64,000 nt of DNA from Pseudoips prasinana (taxonomy: Eukaryota; Arthropoda; Insecta; Lepidoptera; Nolidae): the NCBI GenBank assembly GCA_951640165.1, contig OX621258.1, positions 8,951,501 through 9,015,500 of the forward strand. The letters run 5' to 3'. The notes below the pieces were generated by a model that was not told the DNA's origin, searched no databases, and saw only the letters and a list, made by a program, of their open reading frames with translations. This document shows positions 30,064 through 40,791 of this stretch, one piece after another. Positions within the stretch are counted from its first letter, which is position 1, and every line of letters begins with the position of its first letter. The position numbers and the translations under genes were made by a program.

Positions 30064-30173
30064 TTACCAGTAATTTTTTTGATGTGAAACATCTATAGCC
30101 GCACGTAAAACAGATTTCTGGCGTGGCGACGCATGCCGTGGTTTTTTTTTAGTTCCTATCACAATATGTTCTT

Positions 30174-30466
30174 TTCGACTTCGACTTCGACTTCGGCTTC
30201 TACTTGGACTTCGACTTGACTTCGAGTTTGACTTCGACTGCGACTTATACTTCGACTTCGACTGCGACTTATACTTCGACTTCGACTTCGACTGCGACTT
30301 ATACTTCGACTTCGACTTCAAATTCGTCTTCGACTTCGACATGACTTCGACTTTGACTTCGACTGCGACTTATACTTCGACTTCGACATCGACTTCGACT
30401 TCGACTTCGACTGCGACTTATACTTTGACTTCGACTGCGACTTATACTTCGACTTCGACTTCTGCA
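30174..30466. repeat. Hexamer minisatellite (CGACTT)n with a higher-order unit
   Basis: About 290 bp of imperfect CGACTT repeats, punctuated by GACTGCGACTTATACTTC at intervals. The hexamer has no stop codons, so long frames are open on both strands: S-K/S-R-rich on the minus strand (30064-30342, with flanking non-repeat residues KEHIVIGTKKKPRHASPRQK) and T-S-rich on the plus strand. I treat these as by-products of the repeat. Copies of GATGTGAAACATC lie inverted at about 30079-30091 and 30488-30500. Confidence 0.85.
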
Positions 30467-30529
30467 TATTACTTTTACAAAATAATGTCGATGTTTCACA
30501 TCTGCCAGGCGTCCCGTGACGGCTCACAT

Positions 30530-30890
30530 TTTTTTATAACAGAAATTCACAGAAAAAATATGCAAGTGATTTTTGTATTTCCATCGAACCAGTCCGTCGC
30601 ATTTATTTGTTTGGAACTTTGGACTACTTTTTTCAGCGCTGCTCAGTTTTGGAAATAAATAAAATACATCAAATGATCTAGGAAATCTGAACACCAGACT
30701 AAAATTGAAACATGTTTTAAAATATTGGAGTCCTCAATAAACTAAGCTTACCATGTGACTGAATACTTACTTTTTATTCTAATCAGTAACGTCCGTTAGA
30801 TTTCGCCATCAGTTGTTAGTGCACACGTTTGAGTGACGACACCGCATTTGCACTTAAATTTAGAATTTTAAATGTATACCAACCTAGGGA
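30530..30890. other. Unassigned stretch
   Basis: No recognised feature. Confidence 0.35.
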
Positions 30891-31121
30891 TCTACCGGCT
30901 AAGGCACCGAACATCGTTTTCATGAATGGCGTTCATATAAATATAGGTTAAAAATGACTTAATCAATCGTTAAATCGGCTTCCATGACCACATCTGACGT
31001 CATAAATGGTCCGGAATCTATTGTCAACGTTGAAGCCGATTTAACGATTGATTAAGGTTTTTTACCTTTATTTATTTGAACGCAATTCACGAAAACGATT
31101 TTCGGCGACTTAGCCGGTAGA
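30891..31121 (+). mobile_element. Palindromic MITE family M2, copy 1
   Basis: Ends TCTACCGGCTAAG / CTTAGCCGGTAGA. Long arms include ATCGTTTTCATGAATGGCGTTC / GAACGCAATTCACGAAAACG and GACTTAATCAATCGTTAAAT / ATTTAACGATTGATTAA. The central loop (about 60 bp) contains TGACGTCATAAATG. No ORF. Confidence 0.87.
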
Positions 31122-31489
31122 GCCCCTGAACTGATTTTCTATGCTACGGCCAGTCTGGTTCCGAAGTCTATTCACTGATTTGTTCTTATAATTTAAAGCA
31201 GTTTCTCTTCTTCTTGAACTCAGTTTTTCAGTGGTAATTTTATTCGATTTAGGACTGATCTCTTGGGTCCCAAAATGAAATTAGGACTTTTGTTTTAACG
31301 TAGAATCGACTGTGATTTTGATCTCATAATAGAATAATAAGTGTTCCTTTCCACTCCCAGCTACTTATTCAACCAATAACATGAAAAATATCCAATACTT
31401 CCTAATCTAATTCTAATTTGATTTTAAGTCTTTTGATATTAAGTTCCTTACTTGACTGTTTCTTATATGACTGGTCTGTTAGTGTGTTT
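31122..31489. other. Unassigned AT-rich stretch
   Basis: No recognised feature. Confidence 0.35.
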
Positions 31490-31596
31490 AATGACCCTAA
31501 CTACTAAGCCGGAGGTCGTGGGTTCGATCCCAAAACAGGAAAAATCTTTATGTGAAAAGCACTATATATGTTATCTGTATGGAAGTAATTTATCTA
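31490..31596 (+). mobile_element. SINE family C fragment
   Basis: CTAAGCCGGAGGTCGTGGGT, TTCGATCCCA, then a short body, truncated by the Helitron that follows. Confidence 0.55.
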
Positions 31597-31599
31597 TAA

Positions 31600-31920
31600 C
31601 TAGCTGTGCCCCGCGGTTTTACCCGCGTTAAATTTTATAAATTATCATAGCTCCTCCCCGGTAGGTGATAGCGTGATAATATGTAGCCTATATGTTGACT
31701 CGACCTCTTAGTAATATTCATGCAAAATTTGAAGTAAATCAATGCAGTACTTTTTGATTTTAGCCCGGACATACATACAGACAAACAGACACACAGACAA
31801 AAATTCTAAAAACTATATTTTTGGCTTCGATATCGATTGTAGATCACGCCCCAAGTGTCCTTTAAAAAATATATTCAATGTACAGTTTTGACTTTCCTAC
31901 GATTTTATTATATGTATAGA
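31600..31920 (-). mobile_element. Helitron family Hel-A, minus strand
   Basis: CTAG end at 31600-31603 with hairpin CCGCGGTTTTACCCGCG, and TC end (GA on the plus strand) at 31919-31920 followed by T. About 320 bp; internal text matches 13767-14078. Confidence 0.85.
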
Positions 31921-32009
31921 TATCTATGTATTTATAAATATATAAGTATGTTTATCAGTTGTCTGGTTGCCAACGAGCGAGCTCTGGTTGTACGGCATAA
32001 GGTCACAGG

Positions 32010-32280
32010 TTTTTTTTTTGGTAAAGACAACGCCCGCACTATGGATTTTAATCCCTGTGTCCCTGTGTCGGTACTTTACAAACATATAATAAATGGATAC
32101 AAATTAAATCCAGAATGTATAATATATGTATCTCTTCATAAAGGGTGGAGACCTGGTGTCCTGAAATACAGGCCTTCAGCCTAGTTTAGGCAAGAGTCAC
32201 CCACAATATTATAATAGTTACCTATAACTAATACACCTTATACAATGTATTCTGTAATATTGTGGTGAGAGAATAAAACA
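32010..32280 (-). mobile_element. SINE family D fragment plus an adjoining retroposon tail
   Basis: 32010-32130 matches the tail of SINE family D (AACGCCCGCACTATGGATTT, AATCCCTGTGTCCCTGTGTC, TACTTTACAAACATATAATA). 32155-32280 (TTTAGGCAAGAGTCACCCAC ... ATATTGTGGTGAGAGAATAA) is a different polyadenylated tail on the plus strand. Confidence 0.55.
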
Positions 32281-32421
32281 TTATTATTTACAAGCGTTTT
32301 TTTAATGAATAAAATACCTTTGTACAATCTTTTACTTGTATTATTTATTGTTATTATGTTTTTATTTATGTGTACATAAATTGTTAAATAAAAAAATAAA
32401 AACCCTTTTTTATTTTATTAA

Positions 32422-32560
32422 GATAAGATAAGATAAGATAAATACTCTTTATTGCACACCAATTACAGACAAAAATTTAGGAAACATTGAAAGCAAATTG
32501 TACAATAGGCGGTCTTATCGCAGTCAGCGATCTCTTCCAGACAACCTTTGGATGGATAAG
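32422..32560 (-). repeat. (GATAA)n then retroposon tail family R, minus strand
   Basis: Four GATAA units, then ATACTCTTTATTGCACACC (an antisense AATAAAG), AGGCGGTCTTATCGC and CTTCCAGACAACC, as in the plus-strand copy at 15838-15965. Confidence 0.65.
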
Positions 32561-32984
32561 AAGCAGAAATATAGAAAGATTTATTAAGTTTTATTTAAAG
32601 CCAGTTTCAGAAGCACGTTTTAGATGGTTACCCTGGCCTTTATACGCTTCGAATACCAGGGGCTATGCTGACAAGTTCTGGCAACCCACCACAATATTAA
32701 GTTATAGTAACTGCAAGTATTTTGTAAGTACAGATGCGTTAAGCTACCCAAATTGAAATTAATATTCCCAAAATGTCCCCGTTTCCTGCAGCAAGTTGGA
32801 TGCAAATCCCTTACATTTGGGATACATCTGAACGACAAATGAGGCCGAACTCAATTTCCATATAAATTACAGGATTCGAACTAAATGAGATATAGCATGC
32901 ATCAGAACTTGCACAAAGTAATCATTTTGCATAGTATCATTTTAAACCATGGAAAATGTGCAGGTATTTACAATTACTCAATTT
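32561..32984. other. Unassigned stretch
   Basis: No recognised feature. Confidence 0.35.
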
Positions 32985-33088
32985 TAACGCAGATTAGCCT
33001 TTCACGCCGCAGGGCCTGGGATCGATTCCCACCTAGGATAGACATTTGTATGCATGAACATGTCTGTTTGCCTTGAGTCTAGGTTTTT
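32985..33088 (+). mobile_element. SINE family C fragment
   Basis: ACGCCGCAGGGCCTGGGATC, GATTCCCACCTAGGATAGAC and CTGTTTGCCTTGAGTCTAGG are the B-box and mid-body of family C. Confidence 0.55.
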
Positions 33089-33091
33089 TCC

Positions 33092-33558
33092 TCACTAATA
33101 TAATAATTGCGCAAGTAACTCTGACAGTCTGTCTGTCGCTCTTTCACGCCAAAACTACTGAACCGATTTAAACGACATTTGGTACACAGATAGTCTAGAG
33201 CCAGAGAAAGAACATAGGCTACTTTTTAGCTTAGCAAAAAAGGGTTGTAAGGGGTTGAAAATGGGGGATGAAAAGTAGTATGGAATTATCGTAATTTTTA
33301 GAGCTAGAAACTTATTTTTTAGGCTATTGTTGTTAAATTGTTGATATAAATAAATATGACATTTGAAGTTTGTAAAGATTTGTTAAGGGTGTAAAATAAT
33401 AATAGGGAATTAGGGATGACAGTTTGTATAGAAATATGTAACGTTTATATGAATGTTTCGATAAGTTTTGCGAGAGGAGACAAAATATTAGAGATATTCT
33501 GATGTAACATTTACGGAGTCATTACAAAATGCGTGGACGAAGTCGCGGGCAAAGCTAG
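33092..33558 (+). mobile_element. Helitron-like family Hel-B, plus strand
   Basis: Begins TCACTAATATAATAATTGCG and ends GACGAAGTCGCGGGCAAAGC|TAG followed by T. Internal CTGAACCGATTTAAACGACA and GGGTTGTAAGGGGTTGAAAA are typical. It is the counterpart of 14748-15190. Confidence 0.7.
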
Positions 33559-33589
33559 TTATCAATATAAGTATGGGTTTTTCAAAATA

Positions 33590-33690
33590 AAAGTAAATAT
33601 CAGTTATCTGGTTTCCATATTACAATCTCTGCTTAGTTTGGATCAGATGGCCGTGTGTAAATAATGTCCCAAGATATTATTAATATCTAG
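33590..33690 (+). repeat. SINE family C tail
   Basis: TATCAGTTATCTGGTTTCCAT, CTCTGCTTAGTTTGGATCAG and AATAATGTCCCAAGATATTA. Confidence 0.65.
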
Positions 33691-35104
33691 ATAGACATGG
33701 TTTAACTGTTGTATTATAAAAGAAAACCTATATTTGCGTCTAAACCTATGTCAATAAATCCCTTTTCATACTTTAATTGACCAATTTCTCTCACAAAAGA
33801 TGTTTTTCTGCCTTCTTGCATTTATTTCCCTTTATAAAGACAGGATATCTACTCATTGTATTCAATAATTGTCCTTTTGTGTGCGTGACCTTTGTATTAC
33901 ACAATTTATTATTGAAATGGGCTGAAAAGCCCGTTGAATACAAAAGTACTTCGAAAGAAGTTAGGTAGTTTCAATTTTTCACCGCCCGTTCGAGTTTTTG
34001 TGAGTTGGCTAAGTTTTGGGTCTGGTTGGATGTTACTGCTTGGGATAAGTTCCCTTGTAATGTTTTGGTGTATTTATGTAGGTCTTCTGTATAGCGAGGA
34101 ACTTTAAGGTGGTATCTTGAAGTAACTTCTAGTATTTATTCTTAGGAAAGGGTAAGTTAGGCTAGGAAAGCCTATGCCCAATTCTCGTTCCACCCAACTC
34201 AACCTGGCGTTTTGAACAGAATTAAATTGCTACATCCTTTGGGGAGGCGTATATTACAAATTCTTTCTAGGAATGATACCCTCCCGATCTTGGAAATTTT
34301 ATTTATAAGGCGAATGAAAGGCCGAATTTTTTCAGAATGTAATAAGGTTGAAAATGGCGCAAACTTTGTGTCTTTTTTTATTTATTTCCATATATTATTT
34401 CTCCTTATAAGAAGAGGTTTCCCAAAATTGTATGAACTATATAAATTTCATAAAAAGGTGATCAGTTATTTATTTAGAACATTAGATTAACTTTTTTTAT
34501 TGCTATTTAATTTATGTATCTTGTTAAAATAAGGAAACAAGAATAAGGATTTGTTTTAATATTTGATTGATGTTTTAATTTTGTAAATGAATAAATAGAT
34601 TGTTTTTATTCTAATTAAAAATCTTTTGCGTAAGAAATCTCTATGTGCATAGTTTCTTTAATTTGTAAGAAATTTCTAAATTATTTTAATGATTGATCGG
34701 TTAGATTAGCTAATTATTAGACATTCATATTCATTATTTATATATTATGATTGTATTAAATATATTTATTTTTATTGCAATAATATGAATATTTTGAACA
34801 AACAAAAAAACTGATATTTATAAATATTGCCTATTATTTTTCATACAAACCTCCTCCTTGCAATAATGAACACATAAAATATCAGAACTATACTGTTTAA
34901 ACTTAGAAAGTACATGTATTCTGTGAACCGCATTAAGATTTTCATGCAAAAATAGAAAAAATAAAACAATAATTTTTATGGGTTCCCCATACTTAAAACT
35001 GATGCTCATTTTTTTTTCATCAAACCCATACAATTTATCTATGGATAGGTCTAAAAAAATGATATTGAGGTTTCTAATATAATTTTAGCTAAACTGAATA
35101 ATTT
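33691..35104. other. Unassigned AT-rich stretch, 1.4 kb
   Basis: The longest stretch without a recognised element. Short open frames (for example 33777-33968 and 34212-34490) are hydrophobic by composition and show no domain. Could be unique host DNA or an old unrecognised repeat. Confidence 0.4.
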
Positions 35105-35578
35105 CGGCGAGAATCCAAAGTGTTAAAATGTGTGTCCGGGTGGAGACACTTTTTTCATTATTTTATTTTTATTTTAGAAGTTACGGGGTAACTTCTAAAA
35201 TAAGAGAAGTATACAACTAAAAAAATATATAATGTACATTACCATGCAAACTTTCACCAAAAATTGGTTTGAACGTGATCTAGTTAGTGCTTTGTTTTCA
35301 TACATCTTAAATCGTAAACCGCAATTTACTTTTCATTCAATCAACTCAAATACTTGCTGCTACGGACCCCTTCATGAGCGAATCCGGCTCGTACTTGGCT
35401 GCTTTTTTGTTGTAACTCATATATACATCGGATGTATTATTTATACTATATCTGATGTATTTTTATACTTGCTGCTACGGACCCCTTCATGAGCGAATCC
35501 GGCTCGTACTTGGCTGCTTTTTTGTTGTAACTCATATATACATCGGATGTATTATTTATACTATATCTGATGTATTTT
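35105..35578 (-). repeat. Repeat family E, minus strand, with a 114-bp tandem duplication
   Basis: Resembles 39531-39826 (shared TAACTTCTAAAATAAGAGAA, CCATGCAAACT and TACTTGCTGCTACGGA). The terminal 114 bp (35351-35464) is repeated directly at 35465-35578, apparently without differences. Confidence 0.75.
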
Positions 35579-35596
35579 TATAGTTTTATTTACTAA

Positions 35597-35902
35597 CTAC
35601 ATGTGCCCCGCGGTTTTACCCTCGTTAAATTTTATAAATTATCACAGCTCCTCCCCCGTAGGTGATAGCGTGTTAATATGTTAACCCGACCTCTTAGTAA
35701 TATTCATGCCAAATTTGGAGTAAATCTGTCCAGTACTTTTTGAGTTTAGCCCGGATATACATACAAACAGACACACAGACAAAAATTCTAAAAACTATAT
35801 TTTTGGCTTCGGTATCGATAGTAGATCACGCCCCAAGTATCCTTTTAACAAAATATTCAATGTACATATTTGACTTTCCTACGATTTTATTATATGTATA
35901 GA
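35597..35902 (-). mobile_element. Helitron family Hel-A, minus strand
   Basis: CCCCGCGGTTTTACCCTCGT near the start, TTATTATATGTATAGA at the end. The CTAG terminus is mutated (CTAC). Confidence 0.78.
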
Positions 35903-36188
35903 TTTACCAATAATTCAATATTTATTTTTGTGAAGCTTGTTATATATTATTGGTTCCATTGAAAATAAACTGTTATCGAATAAATATTAAGCTGTTATAT
36001 GTACGTTGTGAAATGCAACAAAAAAATAATTTTATTCAACAATAGTGTATTTTCATTGGCATTTATTTCATTTAAAATTAATTGTTTCGTCGCTGAAAAT
36101 CCGGCGCTTTTGGACGTGTGAACTTAATATCTGCAACATTTTTGTACACGTTCCAAAAACATTTTTTTTTATGTTTTTCACTTTTAGA
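35903..36188. other. Unassigned stretch
   Basis: No recognised feature. Confidence 0.35.
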
Positions 36189-36191
36189 TAA

Positions 36192-36407
36192 CTAGCTGTG
36201 CCCCGCGGTTTAACCCGCGTTAAATTTTATAAATTATAGCCTATGTGTTATTCGGATATAAAACCTATTCATCAAAATCCTTTCAGTATTCAGTACAGCT
36301 ATATTACTACAAAGTTTCATCACAAGCCGTTCGGTAGTTTTTGCGTGAAGAAGTAACAAACATACACACTCACACACTCATAATTCGCCTTTATAATAGT
36401 AGTGTGA
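36192..36407 (-). mobile_element. Helitron-like family Hel-C
   Basis: Shares the CTAGCTGTGCCCCGCGG hairpin end with Hel-A but has a different body (GTTTTTGCGTGAAGAAGTAA, CACACTCATAATTCGCC) and a 5' end TCACACTACTATTATAAAGG on the minus strand. Scraps recur at 44635-44735 and 44788-44878. Confidence 0.72.
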
Positions 36408-36408
36408 T

Positions 36409-36520
36409 TACACCCAGAATCAGGACAAACAGACATATTTATGCACGCAAATATCTATCCTGGGTGGAAATCAAACCTACGACGTGCGGCGTGAAAGGTA
36501 TCTACCAACCACACCAACTG
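36409..36520 (-). mobile_element. SINE family C, minus strand
   Basis: CACCCAGAATCAGGACAAAC, GGTGGAAATCAAACCTACGA and CCAACCACACCAACTGG are the antisense body, B-box and A-box region. Confidence 0.65.
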
Positions 36521-36772
36521 GGACTCTACCGGGTTAGTCGCTGAACATCGATTTCTTAAATGGCGTTCAAATAAATAAAGATTATAAAATTAGAAAAATG
36601 ACTTAATCAATCGTTAAATCGACTTCAACGTTGACAATCGATTCTAGATCATTTATGACGTCACATATGCCTTGGAAGCCGATTTAACGATTGATTAAGT
36701 CATTTTTAACCTTTATTTATTTGAACGCCATTTAAGAAATCGATGTCTCGGTGATCGATCCTCAAAGAGTCC
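36521..36772 (-). mobile_element. Palindromic MITE family M2, copy 2
   Basis: Same arms as 30891-31121 (GACTTAATCAATCGTTAAATC / GATTTAACGATTGATTAAGTC, AAATGGCGTTCAAATAAATA / TATTTATTTGAACGCCATTT). The central loop is in the opposite orientation to copy 1. The right terminus is diverged. Confidence 0.85.
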
Positions 36773-37255
36773 CTGGCTTGTCAAAAAAATACAAATAGGC
36801 TATCCAACGAAAGTGACACCATTTATAAGGGAATCCCAATAAACTACACCTCTTGTTAACAAATTGAAGACTCATTTGCGCAAGTGACAGAGCAATTGAA
36901 TGCAGAGGCTTTTGGATTGGCGTTCCATAATCTGTGAGCTTTATTGGAAACTTAAGAGAGGTAGGACACAGCGTTCATTTGCTTAAAGTGGGAAGCCCGA
37001 TTGGGAAAGTACCTCCACTTTACAGAAGACCTTCCTTAATAATAACATTAAAAAAACTTGTGTGGACTTATGTACACGCGTTAGAAGTTATACTTCTTAA
37101 TATACAACTTGAACATAGTTATCAATTTTCATACCACCTAGAACTAACTTCATGCTGTTAAATTTTTTGGTGTCGGTGTGCGCGCGCATCGTAAAAATTC
37201 ACTCTCATAATTTTTCTCCATCGCGCCAAAAGAAGTATAACTTCAAAAATAACTT
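36773..37255. other. Unassigned stretch
   Basis: No recognised feature. Confidence 0.35.
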
Positions 37256-37520
37256 TAATTATGTTTTTCTGCATGTCAGGAAGGACGCCAGAGCTTATCG
37301 GGGTGGGGGGAAGGGTCAGCAACATTTGTTTGCTGACTCTCTTAACCCTTTCACAGCCGATCACGTGCAGAGTACGTCCCAAACCTATTGTATTGTGAAA
37401 TCTTCGGCTGCCGGCAACGCACCCGCGACTCCTCCGGTATTGTGATTGTACAAGGGCGGCGTTCAGTAACCATCAGGTGACCCACTTGCTCGTTTGATAC
37501 CCTCAGATATAAAAAAGAAC
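37256..37520 (+). repeat. LINE 3' tail (ACCATCAGGTGACCCACTTG type)
   Basis: GGCTGCCGGCAACGCACCCG, ACAAGGGCGGCGTTCAGTAA and ACCATCAGGTGACCCACTTG are a tail common in Lepidoptera. The upstream part (TCAGCAACATTTGTTTGCTG) includes a short inverted repeat. The parent LINE clade is not determined. Confidence 0.55.
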
Positions 37521-37804
37521 CCGCTTTAGAGCAGGTAAGCCGATCTAAGAGGCTTTCACTGCGTAACCAGGCAGTAGAGGTGAGCGTGGACTCGAGCCGT
37601 CTAGTAACATAAAACTACAGGTTAAATAGCCGTGCTGGTAGACACCCTATTTGGGGTTTGATTTCGACGTGGTTAATAACGTGGAGTCGCATGAGAGTCG
37701 GTTACTTTTGTGAAGTTTTGTACAAATATTGCTTAACGTAGAGCAATAGTTGTATAAAACATCACAAAAACAACCGACTTTCATATATATGTAATACCGC
37801 GTAT
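37521..37804. other. Unassigned stretch
   Basis: Partly symmetrical: AGAGTCGGTTACTTTTGTGA near 37694 and CACAAAAACAACCGACTTTC near 37763 pair as a loose inverted repeat. Confidence 0.35.
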
Positions 37805-37917
37805 TATCAGTTTAACAAGAAGTACAATATTAACAAGCAAATGACTTGACCCTGTATGATAAACTTTTTAGTCGTATTCGAGCTCTTGACGAGTTAACAT
37901 CCCAAGAGAATGGTCGG

Positions 37918-37990
37918 AGGACTGAAATACGTGTTGGGAATGATACTGGTGCTATATAAACCAGTGTGATACCCAACACGTGTTTCATTT
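37918..37990. repeat. Foldback: GAAATACGTGTTGGG ... CCCAACACGTGTTTC
   Basis: Inverted arms around CTGGTGCTATATAAACCAG. The right arm plus ATACC is also found at about 24107-24125 inside the inverted-repeat element. Confidence 0.65.
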
Positions 37991-37998
37991 GTTTGTTT

Positions 37999-38240
37999 CA
38001 CCGTAGCCTAGTTGGTAGAGCTCCTGCCTACGAAGCTGGTGGTCCTGGGTTCGAATCCCGGTAAGTGCAAATGTTTGTGTGATGAGCACGAATATTTGTT
38101 TCTGAGTCATGGATGTTTTCTATGTATATAAGTATTTATCTATCTATATAAGTATGTATATCGTCGCCTGGTACCCATAGTACAAGCTTTGCTTAGTTTG
38201 GAGCTAGGATGATCTGTGTGACATTGTACCGATATATTAT
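37999..38240 (+). mobile_element. SINE family A, copy 2
   Basis: Full head (CACCGTAGCCTAGTTGGTAG; GGTTCGAATCCCGGTAAG) and tail (CCCATAGTACAAGCTTTGC). The end is GTACCGATATATTATTATAG. Confidence 0.88.
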
Positions 38241-38250
38241 TATAGATATA

Positions 38251-38572
38251 TCTATACATATAATAAAATCGTAGGAAAATCAAAACTGTATATTGAATTT
38301 TTTTAAAAAGGATACTTGGGGCGTGATTAACAATCGATATCATAGTCAAAAATATAGTTTTTACAATTTTTGTCTGTTTATCTTTTTGTCTGTATGTATG
38401 TCCGGGCTAAATGAAAAAAAAATACTCCGTGGATTTACTTAAAATTTTGCATGAATATAACTAAGAAGTCGGGTCAACATATAGGCTACATATTATCACG
38501 CTATCACCTACGAGGGAGGAGCTGTGATATTATATAAAGTTTAACGCGGGTAAAACCGCGGAGCACAGCTAG
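38251..38572 (+). mobile_element. Helitron family Hel-A, plus strand
   Basis: TCTATACATATAATAAAATC at 38251 (preceded by A) to CTAG at 38569-38572 (followed by T), with hairpin CGCGGGTAAAACCGCG. Confidence 0.87.
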
Positions 38573-38579
38573 TTATTTA

Positions 38580-38690
38580 TATTATCCTTTTTGCGGGCGG
38601 GAGGGCGGTGCATATTTGGTCCCGGCTTGATTAAAATGTCAATTAGCGGAATTAACACAACATATTAGTTTTGTATATTTTTGACATTAT
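38580..38690 (+). repeat. Partial copy of the 23989-24268 element
   Basis: TTTGCGGGCGGGAGGGCGGT, CCCGGCTTGATTAAAATGTC and GCGGAATTAACACAACATAT match the right part of that element. Confidence 0.6.
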
Positions 38691-38691
38691 T

Positions 38692-38847
38692 TACACGCCA
38701 TCTGATCCCAATCTAAGCAGAGCATGTACTATGGAAACCAGATAACTGATATACTACATATACTCCTTTTTTGTAAATAATTACTTCTATAGATAATTAC
38801 ATCCAGACTCAGGATAAACAGCCATGTTCAGGCACTCAAATATATTA
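38692..38847 (-). mobile_element. SINE family C, minus strand
   Basis: CATCTGATCCCAATCTAAGC, ATGGAAACCAGATAACTGAT and CATCCAGACTCAGGATAAAC are the antisense tail and body. The tRNA-like head is cut by the next SINE. Confidence 0.7.
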
Positions 38848-38852
38848 TTTTC

Positions 38853-39211
38853 CTCGTTGGTCTAGCGGTAGCGTGTTCACCCGCAGAGCCCGAGATCCTG
38901 GGTTCAAATCCCGGGTCGGGCCAAAAAGTGATTTTGGGACATTTCTGTAAAAAGAAAAATTTCTCAGCACCAGCCCGAAGTCTGGGAGTTGGCGGTATTA
39001 TACCCCTGTGCCTCGGAGAGCATGTAAAGCCGTCGGTCCTGTACCTGACCTCTTTCCGGCCGTGTCACTAGGCGTCCCATCGGATTATGAGAGTGATGGA
39101 ATAGAAAGTCCTCTTGTATTTGCGCGCACACTTGAGCTCTATAATATGTCCCGCGCAGATGGCTAATCTCTGTTGAGACTGGCCGCCGTCGCCGAAATTC
39201 GGCTAGGAGGA
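38853..39211 (+). mobile_element. SINE family B, plus strand, full head
   Basis: Best tRNA-like head of the family: CCTCGTTGGTCTAGCGGTAG (A-box) and GGTTCAAATCCCGGGTCGGG (B-box). Body and end as in the other copies. Not called as a tRNA gene because the acceptor stem does not close and the SINE body follows. Confidence 0.88.
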
Positions 39212-39245
39212 GATTATTAGTTAGTTAAAACTCTTATATCTCAAA

Positions 39246-39500
39246 CTTTTATCATCAACTCAGCGTACTGACATCCACTGCTGGACAAAGGCCCCCCTAA
39301 TAGATTTCCAGATTGAAGTTTAGTCCTCAATTTTAGAGATATGCCATAATCGCTATACTCAGCAGACGGGTTGGCGATCGCAGTATGATGGTCATAGTAC
39401 AAAGAGGAACGCTGCTACCTGTTCTCTGGGAGATACACCCTCGGGTATTCTTTTACGCCCCCGCGGGATGAAATGGGGTGGAGATATTCTATGCCGTCAG
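39246..39500 (-). repeat. LINE tail family G, minus strand
   Basis: TGACATCCACTGCTGGACAA, ATGCCATAATCGC, AGACGGGTTGGCGATCGCAG and CCCCCGCGGGATGAAATGGG. Confidence 0.7.
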
Positions 39501-39530
39501 AAATTGACTAAAGCTTTATCATCCACTCAT

Positions 39531-39826
39531 TTTTAGGGTTCCATAGCCAAATGGCAAGAGAGACCCTTCCAAAGTGGTAAAATGAGTGTCCCCCCTCCCT
39601 GTAACTTCTAAAATAAGAGAATGATAAAACTAAAAAAAATATATGATATACATGACCATGCAAACTAACAACGAAATTTAGTTTGAACAAAATCTAGTAA
39701 GTAGTTGTTTTTTAATACGTCATAAATAGTTATCCGCAATTTACCTCTCATTTAATCAATTGATATACTTGCTGCTACGGAACCCTTCATGGGCGAGTCT
39801 GACTCGCATTTGGCCGGTTTTTTTCT
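39531..39826 (-). repeat. Repeat family E, minus strand
   Basis: TTTTTAGGGTTCCATAGCCA at the left and GGGCGAGTCTGACTCGCATT, TGGCCGG at the right are the family's two ends in antisense. Divergent middle. Confidence 0.68.
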
Positions 39827-40505
39827 TTGTTTTCTTGTATATTTATGAGTATTTCTTATAAAGTTATTTTTAATAAATTCATAGTATCAGTCCGACCAAT
39901 TCAAACCGTGAAAAAAAACAAGAATATTCTAGAAAACGTTTATACTATGTAACTTTGCAGAATCGCAAAAGTTTTTGCTGATTTCTTTCTTCTCGTCAAA
40001 TAAAACTGTTACTGGACTGTTTCCCTTGACATTGAAAACATTATCTGAGTTAGGAGTTCCAAGGTAACATCTCAAGGGAGCCAGCGATGACGTCATCTGT
40101 CCGTATTGTCTTTAGAGACGTTGTGTGTGACGTAAGCGAGACTTTATTGGATGTTTCCAAGTGATTTGTTTCAGTATTCTTTTACATAAATATAAAATTG
40201 TGCTCATAGAGTTTACCGTATCGTGGGAAATCAATATCCGCTAAAATAACGCACCTTAGAGACAAATAAGTATTACGACTTATTAAATACAATTCACAAG
40301 TTACTTAGTTTTTACTTCTATCGGATGTCCCCAAAGTATGACCTTTTTCAAAAACTGTTTTTTATTTTTATTATTATATAACAACTTAAATGAGAATGCC
40401 TCATGGTTAGTAATCACCGCTGCACTCAATACTGAGTGGTCGTAAGTGGGTTCTCAGCCTTTAAGAAACGAATAGGTTTGCTTTTTGATGATTGTCATAT
40501 CATAC
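39827..40505. other. Unassigned stretch, 680 bp
   Basis: No recognised feature. Several GACGTCA/TGACGTAA-like motifs lie at 40085-40135. Confidence 0.4.
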
Positions 40506-40521
40506 CGGATCTAAAATACCT

Positions 40522-40791
40522 GTTTTTTTTATAAGGTAGGGGGAATGCCTAATCAACCACCTGTAGAACCAGGTGGATGCGCATGCCACCCGCAAAAAGT
40601 GTCTGTGGGTGGGTATGTCGGATGGTATGACTGACTAAACCTAACCTGCCGTGGACTTCTTCTGGCGCCTGATAGGGGGAGCCCCGGGAACGCGGGTATG
40701 CTGCTCCGGTGCCCCCCTTTTGCGCCATGTCCCAGATGGTCAGGACACGCACCCGGGGAGAGCTGTCAGTTGCCCTCCCCATTTGCCGACT
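40522..40791 (-). mobile_element. Retroposon insertion with a 16-bp target duplication
   Basis: 270 bp flanked by CGGATCTAAAATACCT at 40506-40521 and 40792-40807. The T8 run at 40523-40530 is a poly(A) tail on the minus strand, so the element is oriented leftward. A minus-strand frame is open through it (WDMAQKGGTGAAYPRSRGSP), without a domain I recognise. It is a SINE or a strongly truncated LINE 3' end. Confidence 0.82.

Noticed and set aside
30064..30527. SR/SK-rich proteins on the minus strand and TS-rich protein on the plus strand
   Set aside because: The hexamer repeat leaves several frames open at once; not evidence of a gene, though kept as a finding.
38853..38925. tRNA gene
   Set aside because: A- and B-box are good, but the acceptor stem does not close and a SINE-B body follows. 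The same holds for the SINE-A and SINE-C heads and 62642-62715.
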